This document shows, one piece after another, positions 51,964 through 60,914 of a stretch of 64,000 nt of DNA; the first letter of the stretch is position 1, and every line of letters begins with the position of its first letter. The translations under genes were made by a program, and so were the position numbers. This stretch comes from Sphingosinicella sp. (GTDB taxonomy: Bacteria; Pseudomonadota; Alphaproteobacteria; Sphingomonadales; Sphingomonadaceae): positions 325,001-389,000 of the forward strand of contig JACDEE010000001.1 in the NCBI GenBank assembly GCA_013816585.1, in the 5' to 3' direction. The notes below the pieces were generated by a model that had not been told where the DNA came from, did not search any database, and saw nothing but the letters and a program-made list of their open reading frames with translations.

Positions 51964-52134
51964 ATGGCAACCGAGCGCCCGCCGCATGTGAAGCCCCCCA
52001 GGCATCTTTCCAAAAGCCCACTCGTGCCCCAGCCGGACACCCCGAGCGAAGGCGAGGAACATGGCGGCCCTAAAGGACGCGAGCCCACGCGCTATGGCGA
52101 CTGGGAAAATAACGGCATTTGCTGGGATTTCTGA
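51964..52134 (+). CDS. DUF1674 protein (SDHAF4-like succinate dehydrogenase assembly factor)
   Basis: A 56-aa gene below the ORF-track limit. The product starts MATERPPHVKPPRHLSK and ends GREPTRYGDWENNGICWDF, the DUF1674 signature also found in the mitochondrial factor SDHAF4 (Sdh8). SDHAF4 binds flavinylated SDHA and promotes assembly of succinate dehydrogenase, so the bacterial protein probably has the same role. The middle is acidic and disordered (PDTPSEGEEHGG). The C-terminal motif is complete, hence the call is firm. It diverges from rsmB and is convergent with the 2H phosphoesterase gene. The SD is weak. Confidence 0.85.
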   Translation: MATERPPHVKPPRHLSKSPLVPQPDTPSEGEEHGGPKGREPTRYGDWENNGICWDF

Positions 52135-52188
52135 AACTCCCGGCAATTGCCGCTGTAGTTTCGCCGGCCTTCCCGCCCGCTGCGCTTG

Positions 52189-52716
52189 TTATCCTAAGAG
52201 ATCCAGCTGTCTGCGTACCAAGGGCCAGCGGCCAAGTACGACATGTTTGGTCTTTCCCAGAAAGCTGTGGATGAGGACGAGCTCTTTAGCGTCCCACGAA
52301 AATTGTGGGCTCGGCTTTATGAAAGGGTGGCGATCATAATAAGCCAAGGTGATATGCGGGTTACAATGCCACCCGTCGCGCAGGACGTTTTTCATCGCCA
52401 TGGCCCTGGCGATCTCCCGGTGCAGGTCGGCAAGGCCGTGCGCTGCCTTGCTCGGCGTCAAGGCGATGGTCGCCCCGCTTCCTGAAAGCCGATCGAACGA
52501 AACATGGCCTTGCTCGGCCTCTATCGACCCTCCGATTGTGAGGAGCTGATCGGTCAATTGCGGGTCATGTGCAGGATAATCGTTGGTGATGCCCAGCGTC
52601 ACATGAAGCCGTCCGTCGGCGACCAGGGTGCCGCCACAGTCCAACCCGTCGCGCAGCAAGCCGACCTGGCGAGCGACCGCCGCGGGAGGAAGAATGCAAA
52701 AAATAGCGATGACCAT
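52189..52716 (-). CDS. 2H phosphoesterase (2'-5' RNA ligase family)
   Basis: A 175-aa protein with the two HxTx motifs of the 2H superfamily: HVTLGITND near residues 38-46 and HITLAYYDRHP near 119-129. The spacing and length fit ThpR/LigT-type RNA 2',3'-cyclic phosphodiesterases. The hydrophobic first ten residues (MVIAIFCILPPAAVA) are the first strand of the fold, not a signal peptide. In vivo substrates of this family are not settled; tRNA ends or cyclic phosphates are plausible. The gene is monocistronic, and the TPP riboswitch of thiC lies on the opposite strand about 130 bp upstream. Confidence 0.88.
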   Translation of the reverse strand: MVIAIFCILPPAAVARQVGLLRDGLDCGGTLVADGRLHVTLGITNDYPAHDPQLTDQLLTIGGSIEAEQGHVSFDRLSGSGATIALTPSKAAHGLADLHREIARAMAMKNVLRDGWHCNPHITLAYYDRHPFIKPSPQFSWDAKELVLIHSFLGKTKHVVLGRWPLVRRQLDLLG

Positions 52717-52845
52717 AAGGCATATGACTGACTCCGAATCGAGATGATGTTCCTGCTATGTTCTTATCAAACCGAAGAGTCGAATCGGCCCTAATGCGTG
52801 GAAAGGATTGCGCGCTGTTTCCGCTTCCGCGCGCCGCGTGAAGCG

Positions 52846-54871
<2,026 letters not shown>

Positions 54872-54968
54872 CCACGGTTCGCCGGTCGGCGTCGCTCAGG
54901 CTTTCGAGCGGGACCCTCCGATAATGCAGAAAGCGAGCATCCCGGCGTTCCCGGCCGCAGGCGCTAGT

Positions 54969-54997
54969 TTGACACGGGTTCAGTCGGCACATATGCA
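54969..54997 (+). promoter_or_regulatory. Probable promoter of the LysE-type exporter gene
   Basis: A perfect -35 hexamer TTGACA at 54969 is followed after 17 bp by TATGCA at 54992 as a weak -10. The expected transcription start then falls inside the adjacent 26-bp palindrome, an arrangement typical of repressor control. Confidence 0.45.
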
Positions 54998-55021
54998 CAT
55001 ATAAAGATATCTTTATATGTG
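54996..55021. promoter_or_regulatory. Perfect 26-bp palindromic operator
   Basis: The half-site CACATATAAAGAT is followed directly by its exact reverse complement. It covers the predicted +1 and touches the GAGG ribosome-binding site of the LysE-type gene. The ATAAAGATATCTTTAT core resembles, as far as I recall, the operators of ArsR-type methionine/SAH regulators (SahR) of proteobacteria. No regulator gene is adjacent. Confidence 0.65.
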
Positions 55022-55033
55022 AGGTATAAGAAG

Positions 55034-55660
55034 ATGTTCGACCTTGGTGCCGCCGCTTTGTTTCTTCTCGCGGCGATCATGCTGCTGGGGTCGCCTGGGC
55101 CCGGGATCGCCGCCCTGATCGCGGTCGGACGGTCGCGCGGGTTTGCTGGGGGGCTCAATTATTTCTGGGGACTGCAGGCCGGTCTCGCCATGGCGGCCGG
55201 TATCAGCGCCGCGGGGCTCTTCTCGGTCGTTCAGGCCTGGCCACTGGCGAATGTGGCGATGATGAGCGCGGCGATCCTGTATCTGATCTGGCTTGCCTGG
55301 CAGATCGCGTTCGCGCCGATCAGCGGCGAGCCGGGGAAAGACCAAGGCGGCCGCGCAGAGGCGAGTATATCCGCAACGGCGGGCGGGGGCTTCCTGCTCG
55401 GGATTACCAATCCCAAATCCTATCTCGCCTTCATCGCGCTGTTCGCTTCGTATCTGATCGTGCCGTCCAATGGCCAAGCCGACATGGCCCTCAAATGGTC
55501 AGCATGCGTGATCGTGATGATCCTGGTCGATCTCGTCTGGCTTTGGCTTGGCGTAGTGATCGGGCGCGCGAATCTGACGCCGACGGCCGAGCGCGCGCTT
55601 AATCTCGTCATGGGCGGCACGATCCTGGTCACCGCCTTGCTGTCATGGGTACAATTCTGA
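55034..55660 (+). CDS. LysE/RhtB family amino-acid exporter
   Basis: A 208-aa inner-membrane protein with six hydrophobic segments. The LysE signature region GSPGPGIAALIAVGRSRGFAGGL lies near residues 19-41, and GFLLGITNPKSYLAFIALFASYL near 120-142 contains the conserved NPK. The ATG at 55034 is preferred because GAGG lies nine bases upstream; the GTG at 55019 used in the track lies inside the palindrome. Family members export lysine, threonine, homoserine, leucine or methionine. The palindrome in its promoter resembles methionine/SAH operators, so a sulfur amino acid is a reasonable guess. A VOC gene follows 74 bp downstream. Confidence 0.92.
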   Translation: MFDLGAAALFLLAAIMLLGSPGPGIAALIAVGRSRGFAGGLNYFWGLQAGLAMAAGISAAGLFSVVQAWPLANVAMMSAAILYLIWLAWQIAFAPISGEPGKDQGGRAEASISATAGGGFLLGITNPKSYLAFIALFASYLIVPSNGQADMALKWSACVIVMILVDLVWLWLGVVIGRANLTPTAERALNLVMGGTILVTALLSWVQF

Positions 55661-55734
55661 TTGGGCTTGCCGGCTTGAAGGCGGCCGGGGTTTTGTCGAA
55701 ATCCGGCGCGGGGAAGTTCAAGGAGTTATTCTGC

Positions 55735-56133
55735 ATGAAGCAATCCCTATCCCACATCGCCCTCGTAGTGCGCGACTATGACGAGGCGATCGCCTGGTTC
55801 ACGCAGAAGCTGCATTTCACCCTGGTCGAGGACACTTACCAGCCCGAACAGGACAAACGATGGGTGGTCGTGGCACCGCCGGGATCCGCCGGCACCGCGA
55901 TCCTGCTCGCCCGCGCTTCGAAGCCCGAGCAGGAGCCGTTTATCGGCAATCAGGCCGGCGGACGGGTGTTCCTGTTCCTGACCACTGACGATTTCCTGCG
56001 GGATTATGAAAAGATGATCGCGGCCGGGGTCCGTTTCATCCGCGAGCCGATGGAAGCGCCCTATGGGACTGTTGCTTTATTCGAGGATCTGTACGGTAAT
56101 CTATGGGATCTGGTGCAACTCGCCGGGCGCTGA
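55735..56133 (+). CDS. VOC family (glyoxalase/dioxygenase-fold) protein
   Basis: A 132-aa single-domain protein of the vicinal oxygen chelate fold. It starts MKQSLSHIALVVRDYDEAIAWFTQKLHFTLVED; the other half contains DDFLRDYEKMIAAGVRFIREPMEAPYGTVALFEDLYGNLWDLVQ. Metal ligands are expected at His7 in SHIALVV and Glu in VALFEDLYGN. The ATG at 55735 follows AAGGAGTTATTCTGC, and the longer track ORF belongs to intergenic DNA. The reaction is unknown; such proteins range from lactoylglutathione lyase relatives to resistance proteins. Confidence 0.9.
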   Translation: MKQSLSHIALVVRDYDEAIAWFTQKLHFTLVEDTYQPEQDKRWVVVAPPGSAGTAILLARASKPEQEPFIGNQAGGRVFLFLTTDDFLRDYEKMIAAGVRFIREPMEAPYGTVALFEDLYGNLWDLVQLAGR

Positions 56134-56206
56134 CGCGAGTCGTCCGCCTTTCACGCCTTTCGCGCTGGGCCAATCTTTGGCATCGAGGCGCTTTGGGAGG
56201 TTTTAT

Positions 56207-56554
56207 ATGTTCAAGCTTGATTGTCACTGCGGGGCCGTTTCGCTCACCGTTCATGCGGAGCTCCCTACCGAAGCTATGTCCTGCAATTGTTCGCATTGTC
56301 GGCGAAAGGGATTGTTGCTGGCCTTTTATCCGCGCGAGCAGGTGACGCTCGACAAGGGAGAAGAGGCGCTCGCCGGCTATGATTTCAACAAACGCGAGAT
56401 ACATCATAGATTTTGCTCGACCTGCGGCTGCCAGCCCTTTGCCGAAGGCAAAATGCCGGACGGTTCGCCAACCCGCGCGATCAACCTGCGCTGTGCGCCC
56501 GATGTCGATCTGGACACGATCAAATTGAACAAGTTCGACGGCGCGAGCAGCTGA
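56207..56554 (+). CDS. GFA/CENP-V family zinc protein
   Basis: A 115-aa protein with the GFA zinc-binding pattern: CHCGAVSLTVHAELP at residues 6-20, CNCSHCRRKGLL near 29-40 and RFCSTCGCQPFAEGK near 72-86. The fold was first seen in glutathione-dependent formaldehyde-activating enzyme, but most members have unknown or other activity, so the name does not prove formaldehyde metabolism. The ATG is preceded by GGGAGG at a good distance. It stands between unrelated small genes (VOC, GNAT) on the same strand with gaps of 20-70 bp. Confidence 0.9.
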   Translation: MFKLDCHCGAVSLTVHAELPTEAMSCNCSHCRRKGLLLAFYPREQVTLDKGEEALAGYDFNKREIHHRFCSTCGCQPFAEGKMPDGSPTRAINLRCAPDVDLDTIKLNKFDGASS

Positions 56555-56577
56555 GCCTGGCGGCGAGCACTCCTATC

Positions 56578-57090
56578 ATGAGACAGATGCCCGACCCTTT
56601 TCTCTACGACTTCAGACCCGTCACATCGGACGACCTTCCACTGCTCCGCTCGTGGCGCGCGCGGCCTCATGTGGTCGAATATTGGGGCCCGCCCGAGGTC
56701 GGGGATGCCGAGGAATCGCTGGCTGACCCTAGGATCGCGATGTGGATCGTCTCGCATCCTTCGGCCGGGCCATCGCGCCCCATTGCCTATGCGCAGGATT
56801 ATTCGCCGCACGATTGGGAGGGGCATCATTTCGCCTATCTGCCGGCCGGATCGCGGGGAATAGACCAATATATCGGCGAACCGGATCTGATCGGCATCGG
56901 ACACGGAAGTGCCTTCGTCCAGGCCCATTGCGCCCGCCTTTTCTCCGGCGGGGCGCGGGCGGTCGGCACCGATCCCCATCCCCGCAATCTGCGCGCGCGA
57001 AGGGCCTATGAGAAAGCCGGCTTCACCGAAGCTTCGGGCCCAGTGGATACCCTGTGGGGCCGCGCGATCCTGATGGAAAATCGGCGCTGA
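56578..57090 (+). CDS. GNAT N-acetyltransferase, AAC(6')/IucB-like
   Basis: A 170-aa acetyltransferase. The acetyl-CoA binding loop is in GEPDLIGIGHGSAFVQAHCARLF near residues 100-122, followed by VGTDPHPRNLRARRAYEKAGF near 129-149, a pattern shared by aminoglycoside 6'-acetyltransferases and the siderophore acetyltransferase IucB. The N-terminus FLYDFRPVTSDDLPLLRSWRARPHVVEYWG fits the same subgroup. Neither a siderophore cluster nor mobile elements surround it, so it is more likely a housekeeping acetyltransferase than an acquired resistance gene. It ends 15 bp from the convergent SIMPL gene. Confidence 0.88.
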   Translation: MRQMPDPFLYDFRPVTSDDLPLLRSWRARPHVVEYWGPPEVGDAEESLADPRIAMWIVSHPSAGPSRPIAYAQDYSPHDWEGHHFAYLPAGSRGIDQYIGEPDLIGIGHGSAFVQAHCARLFSGGARAVGTDPHPRNLRARRAYEKAGFTEASGPVDTLWGRAILMENRR

Positions 57091-57105
57091 CCCCGGAGTG
57101 CCCGT

Positions 57106-57816
57106 CTATTTGGCTGCCAATGCGAAGTCCGCATGGACCTGAACCTGGCTGGCATTCATTCCCGGTCTGAGTGGCGGTGCGGCAACTTGAGGAGCCGCAG
57201 CGGCGCTTTCCGTCACAGCGTCGTAATAAGGGCTGGGTCCCTGTTCCATGCCGGTGTCGCGTATCGCCAGGACGCGCGCGACCTTCATGCCCGCCGCTTC
57301 GGCATAGGTATCCGCTCGGGCCCGCGCCGCTTTATAGGCCTGCGCATAAGCGGACCTGTTGGCAGCCTCCGGATCTGCAACGGCCATATTGGGACCCGAA
57401 AGCACATTGGCTCCGGCCTCGGTTGTAGCGGCGATGGCCGCGCCCGCTTTGTCGATATCGCGCATCCGCACCTCGACCATATTATTGGCCTGGAAGCGCC
57501 CCTTGTCAGCGCCGTAATCGATCCGCGACAAGGTGATCTGCCGGGTCTGCACATCGTCGCGCTTGACCCCCAGCGCTTCCAGCGCCGCGATGACCTTGTT
57601 CATCGCTTCATTATTACCGGCGCTGGCCGCCGCCGCGCTGCCCGCGATCGTCTGAACCCCCGCGGTGAAGCGCGCCTCGTCCGGGCGCGTATCCGCGCGG
57701 CCCGAGGCCATGACCTGAAGCAGGACTTCGTCGCGCCCGACACCGCGAGGATCAGGCTCCTGTGTGCAGCCAGCGAGTACCCCGACCAGAAGGATCACCA
57801 TTAATTGCCGGCGCAT
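57106..57816 (-). CDS. SIMPL domain (DUF541) lipoprotein
   Basis: A 236-aa periplasmic lipoprotein with lipobox LAGC (MRRQLMVILLVGVLAGCTQEPDP). The SIMPL domain spans about 30-235: VLLQVMASGRADTRPDEARFTAGVQTIAG at the N-terminus, ALGVKRDDVQTRQITLSRIDYG in the middle, NMVEVRMRDIDKAGAAIAATTEAGANVLSGPNMAVAD and ARADTYAEAAGMKVARVLAIRDTG. E. coli YggE of this family lowers oxidative stress, and mammalian SIMPL binds signalling kinases; the bacterial mechanism is unclear. An extended -10 promoter (TGATATAAT) lies upstream. It is monocistronic. Confidence 0.9.
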   Translation of the reverse strand: MRRQLMVILLVGVLAGCTQEPDPRGVGRDEVLLQVMASGRADTRPDEARFTAGVQTIAGSAAAASAGNNEAMNKVIAALEALGVKRDDVQTRQITLSRIDYGADKGRFQANNMVEVRMRDIDKAGAAIAATTEAGANVLSGPNMAVADPEAANRSAYAQAYKAARARADTYAEAAGMKVARVLAIRDTGMEQGPSPYYDAVTESAAAAPQVAAPPLRPGMNASQVQVHADFALAAK

Positions 57817-57858
57817 ATTCTTCTCCTATCGGTCAATCCGCGAAGAGTGCCATGTTAC

Positions 57859-57867
57859 ATTATATCA
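57859..57867 (-). promoter_or_regulatory. Extended -10 promoter of the SIMPL gene
   Basis: On the minus strand TGATATAAT is a perfect extended -10 element, about 43 bp before the SIMPL gene ATG. No good -35 hexamer is seen at 17 bp, which is usual for extended -10 promoters. Confidence 0.5.
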
Positions 57868-57914
57868 GGCAAGCGGGTTCCGCCTTTTCAGTCCTATTTT
57901 AGGCACCTCGGCGC

Positions 57915-58637
57915 TTAGCCCGCCGATTCCGGCAGCCGCCAGTCGATCGGCTTCAGGCCCCGCTCCTTCAAAAAGGCGTTGGCTTTGGAGAAATGCTTGC
58001 AGCCAAAAAAGCCGGTATGCGCGGACAAAGGCGAAGGATGAGGCGCCTTCAGCACCAGATGGCGGCCGCCTTTGTCGATGCTGTCGACGAACGCGGCCTT
58101 CTTCTGCGCGTGGCTGCCCCACAACATGAAGATGACTGGATCCGGCCGGTTATTGACCAGGCGGATCACGGCATCGGTGAAACGCTCCCACCCGCGGCCC
58201 TGGTGCGAAGCCGCCTGGCCCATTTCGACCGTCAGCACCGAATTCAGCAGCAACACGCCTTGCCGGGCCCAATGGTCGAGGAAGCCGTGCCGAGCGCGGG
58301 GGACTCTCAGGTCGCTTTCAAGCTCCTTGTAGATGTTGACCAGCGAAGGCGGCGGTCGGACGCCTGGCCGAACCGAGAAGCACAGGCCATGCGCCTGGCC
58401 CTGACCATGATAAGGATCCTGCCCCAATATGACGACGCGAACCTCGTCCAGCGGAGTGAGATCGAGCGCTCGAAACCAGTCATTGCCCTTCGGGAAAATG
58501 CTTTTCCCGGCCTCTTTCTCGGCCGCTAGAAAGGCCTTAAGGGCGTGCATATAGGGGCTGTCGAATTCAGGCTTTAATGGTTCCAGCCAGCTTGGGTGAA
58601 GCCTGACATTGCCTTCCGCCTTCGGCCCCTCCGTCAT
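57915..58637 (-). CDS. ung: Uracil-DNA glycosylase
   Basis: A 240-aa family 1 UDG that removes uracil from DNA. The water-activating loop is [22 protein letters not shown] near residues 69-90. The proline-rich loop is [15 protein letters not shown], the uracil-specific segment [24 protein letters not shown] near 131-154, and the leucine loop [23 protein letters not shown] near 199-221, all canonical. The ATG overlaps the stop of the META-domain gene by 4 bp on the same strand, so the two are coupled. Confidence 0.97.
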   Translation of the reverse strand: MTEGPKAEGNVRLHPSWLEPLKPEFDSPYMHALKAFLAAEKEAGKSIFPKGNDWFRALDLTPLDEVRVVILGQDPYHGQGQAHGLCFSVRPGVRPPPSLVNIYKELESDLRVPRARHGFLDHWARQGVLLLNSVLTVEMGQAASHQGRGWERFTDAVIRLVNNRPDPVIFMLWGSHAQKKAAFVDSIDKGGRHLVLKAPHPSPLSAHTGFFGCKHFSKANAFLKERGLKPIDWRLPESAG

Positions 58638-59038
58638 CGGCCCGTGCCGGATCCTGCGCGGTAGCGGATGGCCCGGCCATCGGCGGCGATCAGCGAGAGG
58701 CTGCCGTCGCGATAGAGACTATAGCCCTGGGCATTTTCCAGGATCGAAACATAGGTATTTTCCTGCTGCATGATTGCGGGCTCGCAGCCACGCTCGGTTC
58801 TGGAAATTCCCTCGATCGCGATGCGCTGGTCGGGCAGCATGCGGACGCTTCCGGAATAATCATTGCAGCCCGTGCTGCCGCTGACCCGTCCCGCGTTCAA
58901 CTGCAATGTGGGAATAACCGAACCGATGATCGGGGCGCCGTTCACATCGGCCGCCTGCCACATTCTATCGGTTACCTGCCGTCCACCTGTCGTGCCACAG
59001 CCACTCAGCAGCAGCATCGCCGCCATGATCGCTCGCAT
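58634..59038 (-). CDS. META domain lipoprotein
   Basis: A 134-aa exported protein starting at the ATG 59038, with AAGGGAA upstream. It has a lipobox in [19 protein letters not shown] (LSGC). The META/HslJ-type pattern is [41 protein letters not shown] near residues 27-67, then [22 protein letters not shown]. coli HslJ is a heat-inducible outer-membrane protein linked to novobiocin resistance; the function of others is open. It is upstream of ung with a 4-bp overlap, an association without obvious functional reason. Confidence 0.88.
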   Translation of the reverse strand: MRAIMAAMLLLSGCGTTGGRQVTDRMWQAADVNGAPIIGSVIPTLQLNAGRVSGSTGCNDYSGSVRMLPDQRIAIEGISRTERGCEPAIMQQENTYVSILENAQGYSLYRDGSLSLIAADGRAIRYRAGSGTGR

Positions 59039-59149
59039 CTTTATATTCCCTTGCCTGGTCATACCGCCCATCTGTCACGCGACACCGGTCCTGATGCAAG
59101 GCTTCGTTCCGCCTTCCGCCCTGGCCGATAAGGCGCTAGCGTCCGGCCC

Positions 59150-60061
59150 GTGGACATCTATCTGCCCATTGCCGGCCTTTCCGTAAACGCCCTGACCATC
59201 ATCGCGATCGGCGGTCTGGTGGGCTTGCTCACGGGCATGCTGGGCGTCGGCGGCGGCTTCCTCACCACCCCGATCCTCATTTTCTACGGAATCCCGCCCG
59301 CCGTGGCGGTGGCCTCCGCGACCACCCAGATCACCGGCACCAGCGTTTCGGCGGTGCTCGCCCATCGCCGCCGCAAGGGCGTGGATTACCGGATGGGCGC
59401 GGTGATCATTGCCGGCGGCTTGGTCGGTTCCCTGGTGGGGGGCGGCCTGTTCCGGCTGCTTCAGCAGGGGGGGCAGATCGATACGGTGATCGCGCTTCTC
59501 TATGTCATTCTGCTGGGAAGCGTCGGCCTGTTGATGGCAAAGGAATCAGCGGCGGCGCTCGGCATCGTCAAGCTTCCCGAGGCCAGGAAGGCGGCGCGAC
59601 GGCACAATCCGCTGATAGCGATGCTGCCCATGCGCTGGCGTTTCTATCGCTCGGGCCTGTATATTTCCCCGCTCGCGCCTTTGCTGCTGGGCTTTGTGAC
59701 CGGCATGCTGACCGTATTGCTGGGCGTCGGTGGCGGCTTCATCGTGGTGCCCGCGATGATCTATCTGCTGGGAATGTCCGCCCAGGTGGTGGTCGGCACT
59801 TCCCTCCTCCAGATCCTGTTCGTGACCGCGGCTACGACCCTGGTTCATGCGACCACCACCAAGTCGGTCGATATCGTGCTGGCCATATTGCTGCTTTTGG
59901 GGAGCGTCATCGGCGCCCAGGTCGGCGCGCGCCTTACGCAGAGCGTCAAACCCGAACTGCTCCGGCTCTTTTTGGCCATCGTCGTGCTCGCGGTCGCCTT
60001 CCGGATGGCGCTGGGCCTCGGTTGGCGTCCCGAGGAAATCTATACGGTGCAATATCTGTGA
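59150..60061 (+). CDS. TSUP (TauE/SafE) family anion exporter
   Basis: A 303-aa membrane protein with eight or so helices and the internal duplication of the TSUP family: GLVGLLTGMLGVGGGFLTTPILIFYGIPPAVAVASATTQI near residues 23-62 and LLLGFVTGMLTVLLGVGGGFIVVPAMIYLLGMSAQVVVGTSLLQI near 180-224. Members export sulfite, sulfoacetate or other C2 sulfonates. The start is GTG at 59150. It is coupled to the following TIGR02186 gene by a 4-bp overlap (GTGA), a pairing seen in other alphaproteobacteria. The substrate cannot be fixed from the sequence. Confidence 0.9.
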   Translation: MDIYLPIAGLSVNALTIIAIGGLVGLLTGMLGVGGGFLTTPILIFYGIPPAVAVASATTQITGTSVSAVLAHRRRKGVDYRMGAVIIAGGLVGSLVGGGLFRLLQQGGQIDTVIALLYVILLGSVGLLMAKESAAALGIVKLPEARKAARRHNPLIAMLPMRWRFYRSGLYISPLAPLLLGFVTGMLTVLLGVGGGFIVVPAMIYLLGMSAQVVVGTSLLQILFVTAATTLVHATTTKSVDIVLAILLLLGSVIGAQVGARLTQSVKPELLRLFLAIVVLAVAFRMALGLGWRPEEIYTVQYL

Positions 60062-60819
60062 GGAAGTTGCGCGCCATCATCCTCCTCGCAAGTCTACCAG
60101 TCATGCTCGCACAGGCCGAACCGAAGCTGGTCCCCGACGTGTCGCAGCGCGAAATCGAAATTCGCTATTCCTTCACCGGCGCCGAATTGCTGCTGTTCGG
60201 CGCGATCCTCTATCCGGGCGGCAGAATACCGACCGGCCAGGCCGACATTGCGGTGGTGGTGAAGGGTCCGACCGAACCGATCGTGGTGCGCGAAAAGCAG
60301 AAAGTCGCCGGCATCTGGATGAATGTCGAAAGCGCCCGCTTTCGATCGGCGCCGGCCTTCTACGCGGTCGCTTCGTCGCGACCTTTGGCCGAACTAATTG
60401 ATGAGCGTATGGCCTCTATCTATGAACTGGGCCTTGGAAATCTGCAATTGTCGCCTGGAACCGGTGCCCCGGTCGATGTCCAGCAACGCTTCGAAGCGGG
60501 CCTGCTCGATCTAAGACGGCGGTCGGCGCTTTATGTCGAAAATCCCAAAGGCGTCGAGATCAGCGAAGGGGTGCTCTACCGCGCCCGCGTTCGTATTCCC
60601 GCACGAGTGCCGGTCGGCACTTATACCGCCGAAACCTTCCTGATCCAGGACGGGCGCGTGGTGGCGGGCGAGGTGCGCGAGATCAAAATCCATAAATTGG
60701 GGTTCGAACGCTTCGTCGCGATGGCGGCGGAACGCTGGTCGCTCGCTTATGGTATGGTGGCGGTCGCGATTTCGATATTGCTCGGCTGGGGTGGAAGCGC
60801 GATCTACCGCCGCCGCTGA
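60058..60819 (+). CDS. TIGR02186 (Alph_Pro_TM) family protein
   Basis: A 253-aa protein starting at the GTG 60058. It has an N-terminal signal peptide (LRAIILLASLPVMLAQAE), a periplasmic beta-rich domain (LVPDVSQREIEIRYSFTGAELLLFGAILYPGGR, VREKQKVAGIWMNVESARF, RARVRIPARVPVGTYTAETFLIQDGRVV) and one C-terminal membrane helix (about 225-247) followed by IYRRR. This is the alphaproteobacterial family named only for its membrane helix. The fixed link with the TSUP gene suggests that it is a periplasmic accessory of that exporter. A 12-bp palindrome lies just after the stop. Confidence 0.88.
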   Translation: MRKLRAIILLASLPVMLAQAEPKLVPDVSQREIEIRYSFTGAELLLFGAILYPGGRIPTGQADIAVVVKGPTEPIVVREKQKVAGIWMNVESARFRSAPAFYAVASSRPLAELIDERMASIYELGLGNLQLSPGTGAPVDVQQRFEAGLLDLRRRSALYVENPKGVEISEGVLYRARVRIPARVPVGTYTAETFLIQDGRVVAGEVREIKIHKLGFERFVAMAAERWSLAYGMVAVAISILLGWGGSAIYRRR

Positions 60820-60914
60820 CCTCGCAGCTGCGAAAGATCGGGCTACGCAAAGCACTTGTTTACCCCTTTAGGTTAACGCCGTTCGCAAGATCAAGCGAGA
60901 GGCCGTTAACAGCC

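Noticed and set aside
52141-52152. 12-bp palindrome CGGCAATTGCCG between convergent genes
   Set aside because: Without loop or T-run; short self-complementary words of this size are expected by chance in 64 kb.
60870-60914. Two GTTAAC sites upstream of the HerA-like gene as a CtrA site
   Set aside because: Spacing does not match TTAA-N7-TTAAC.
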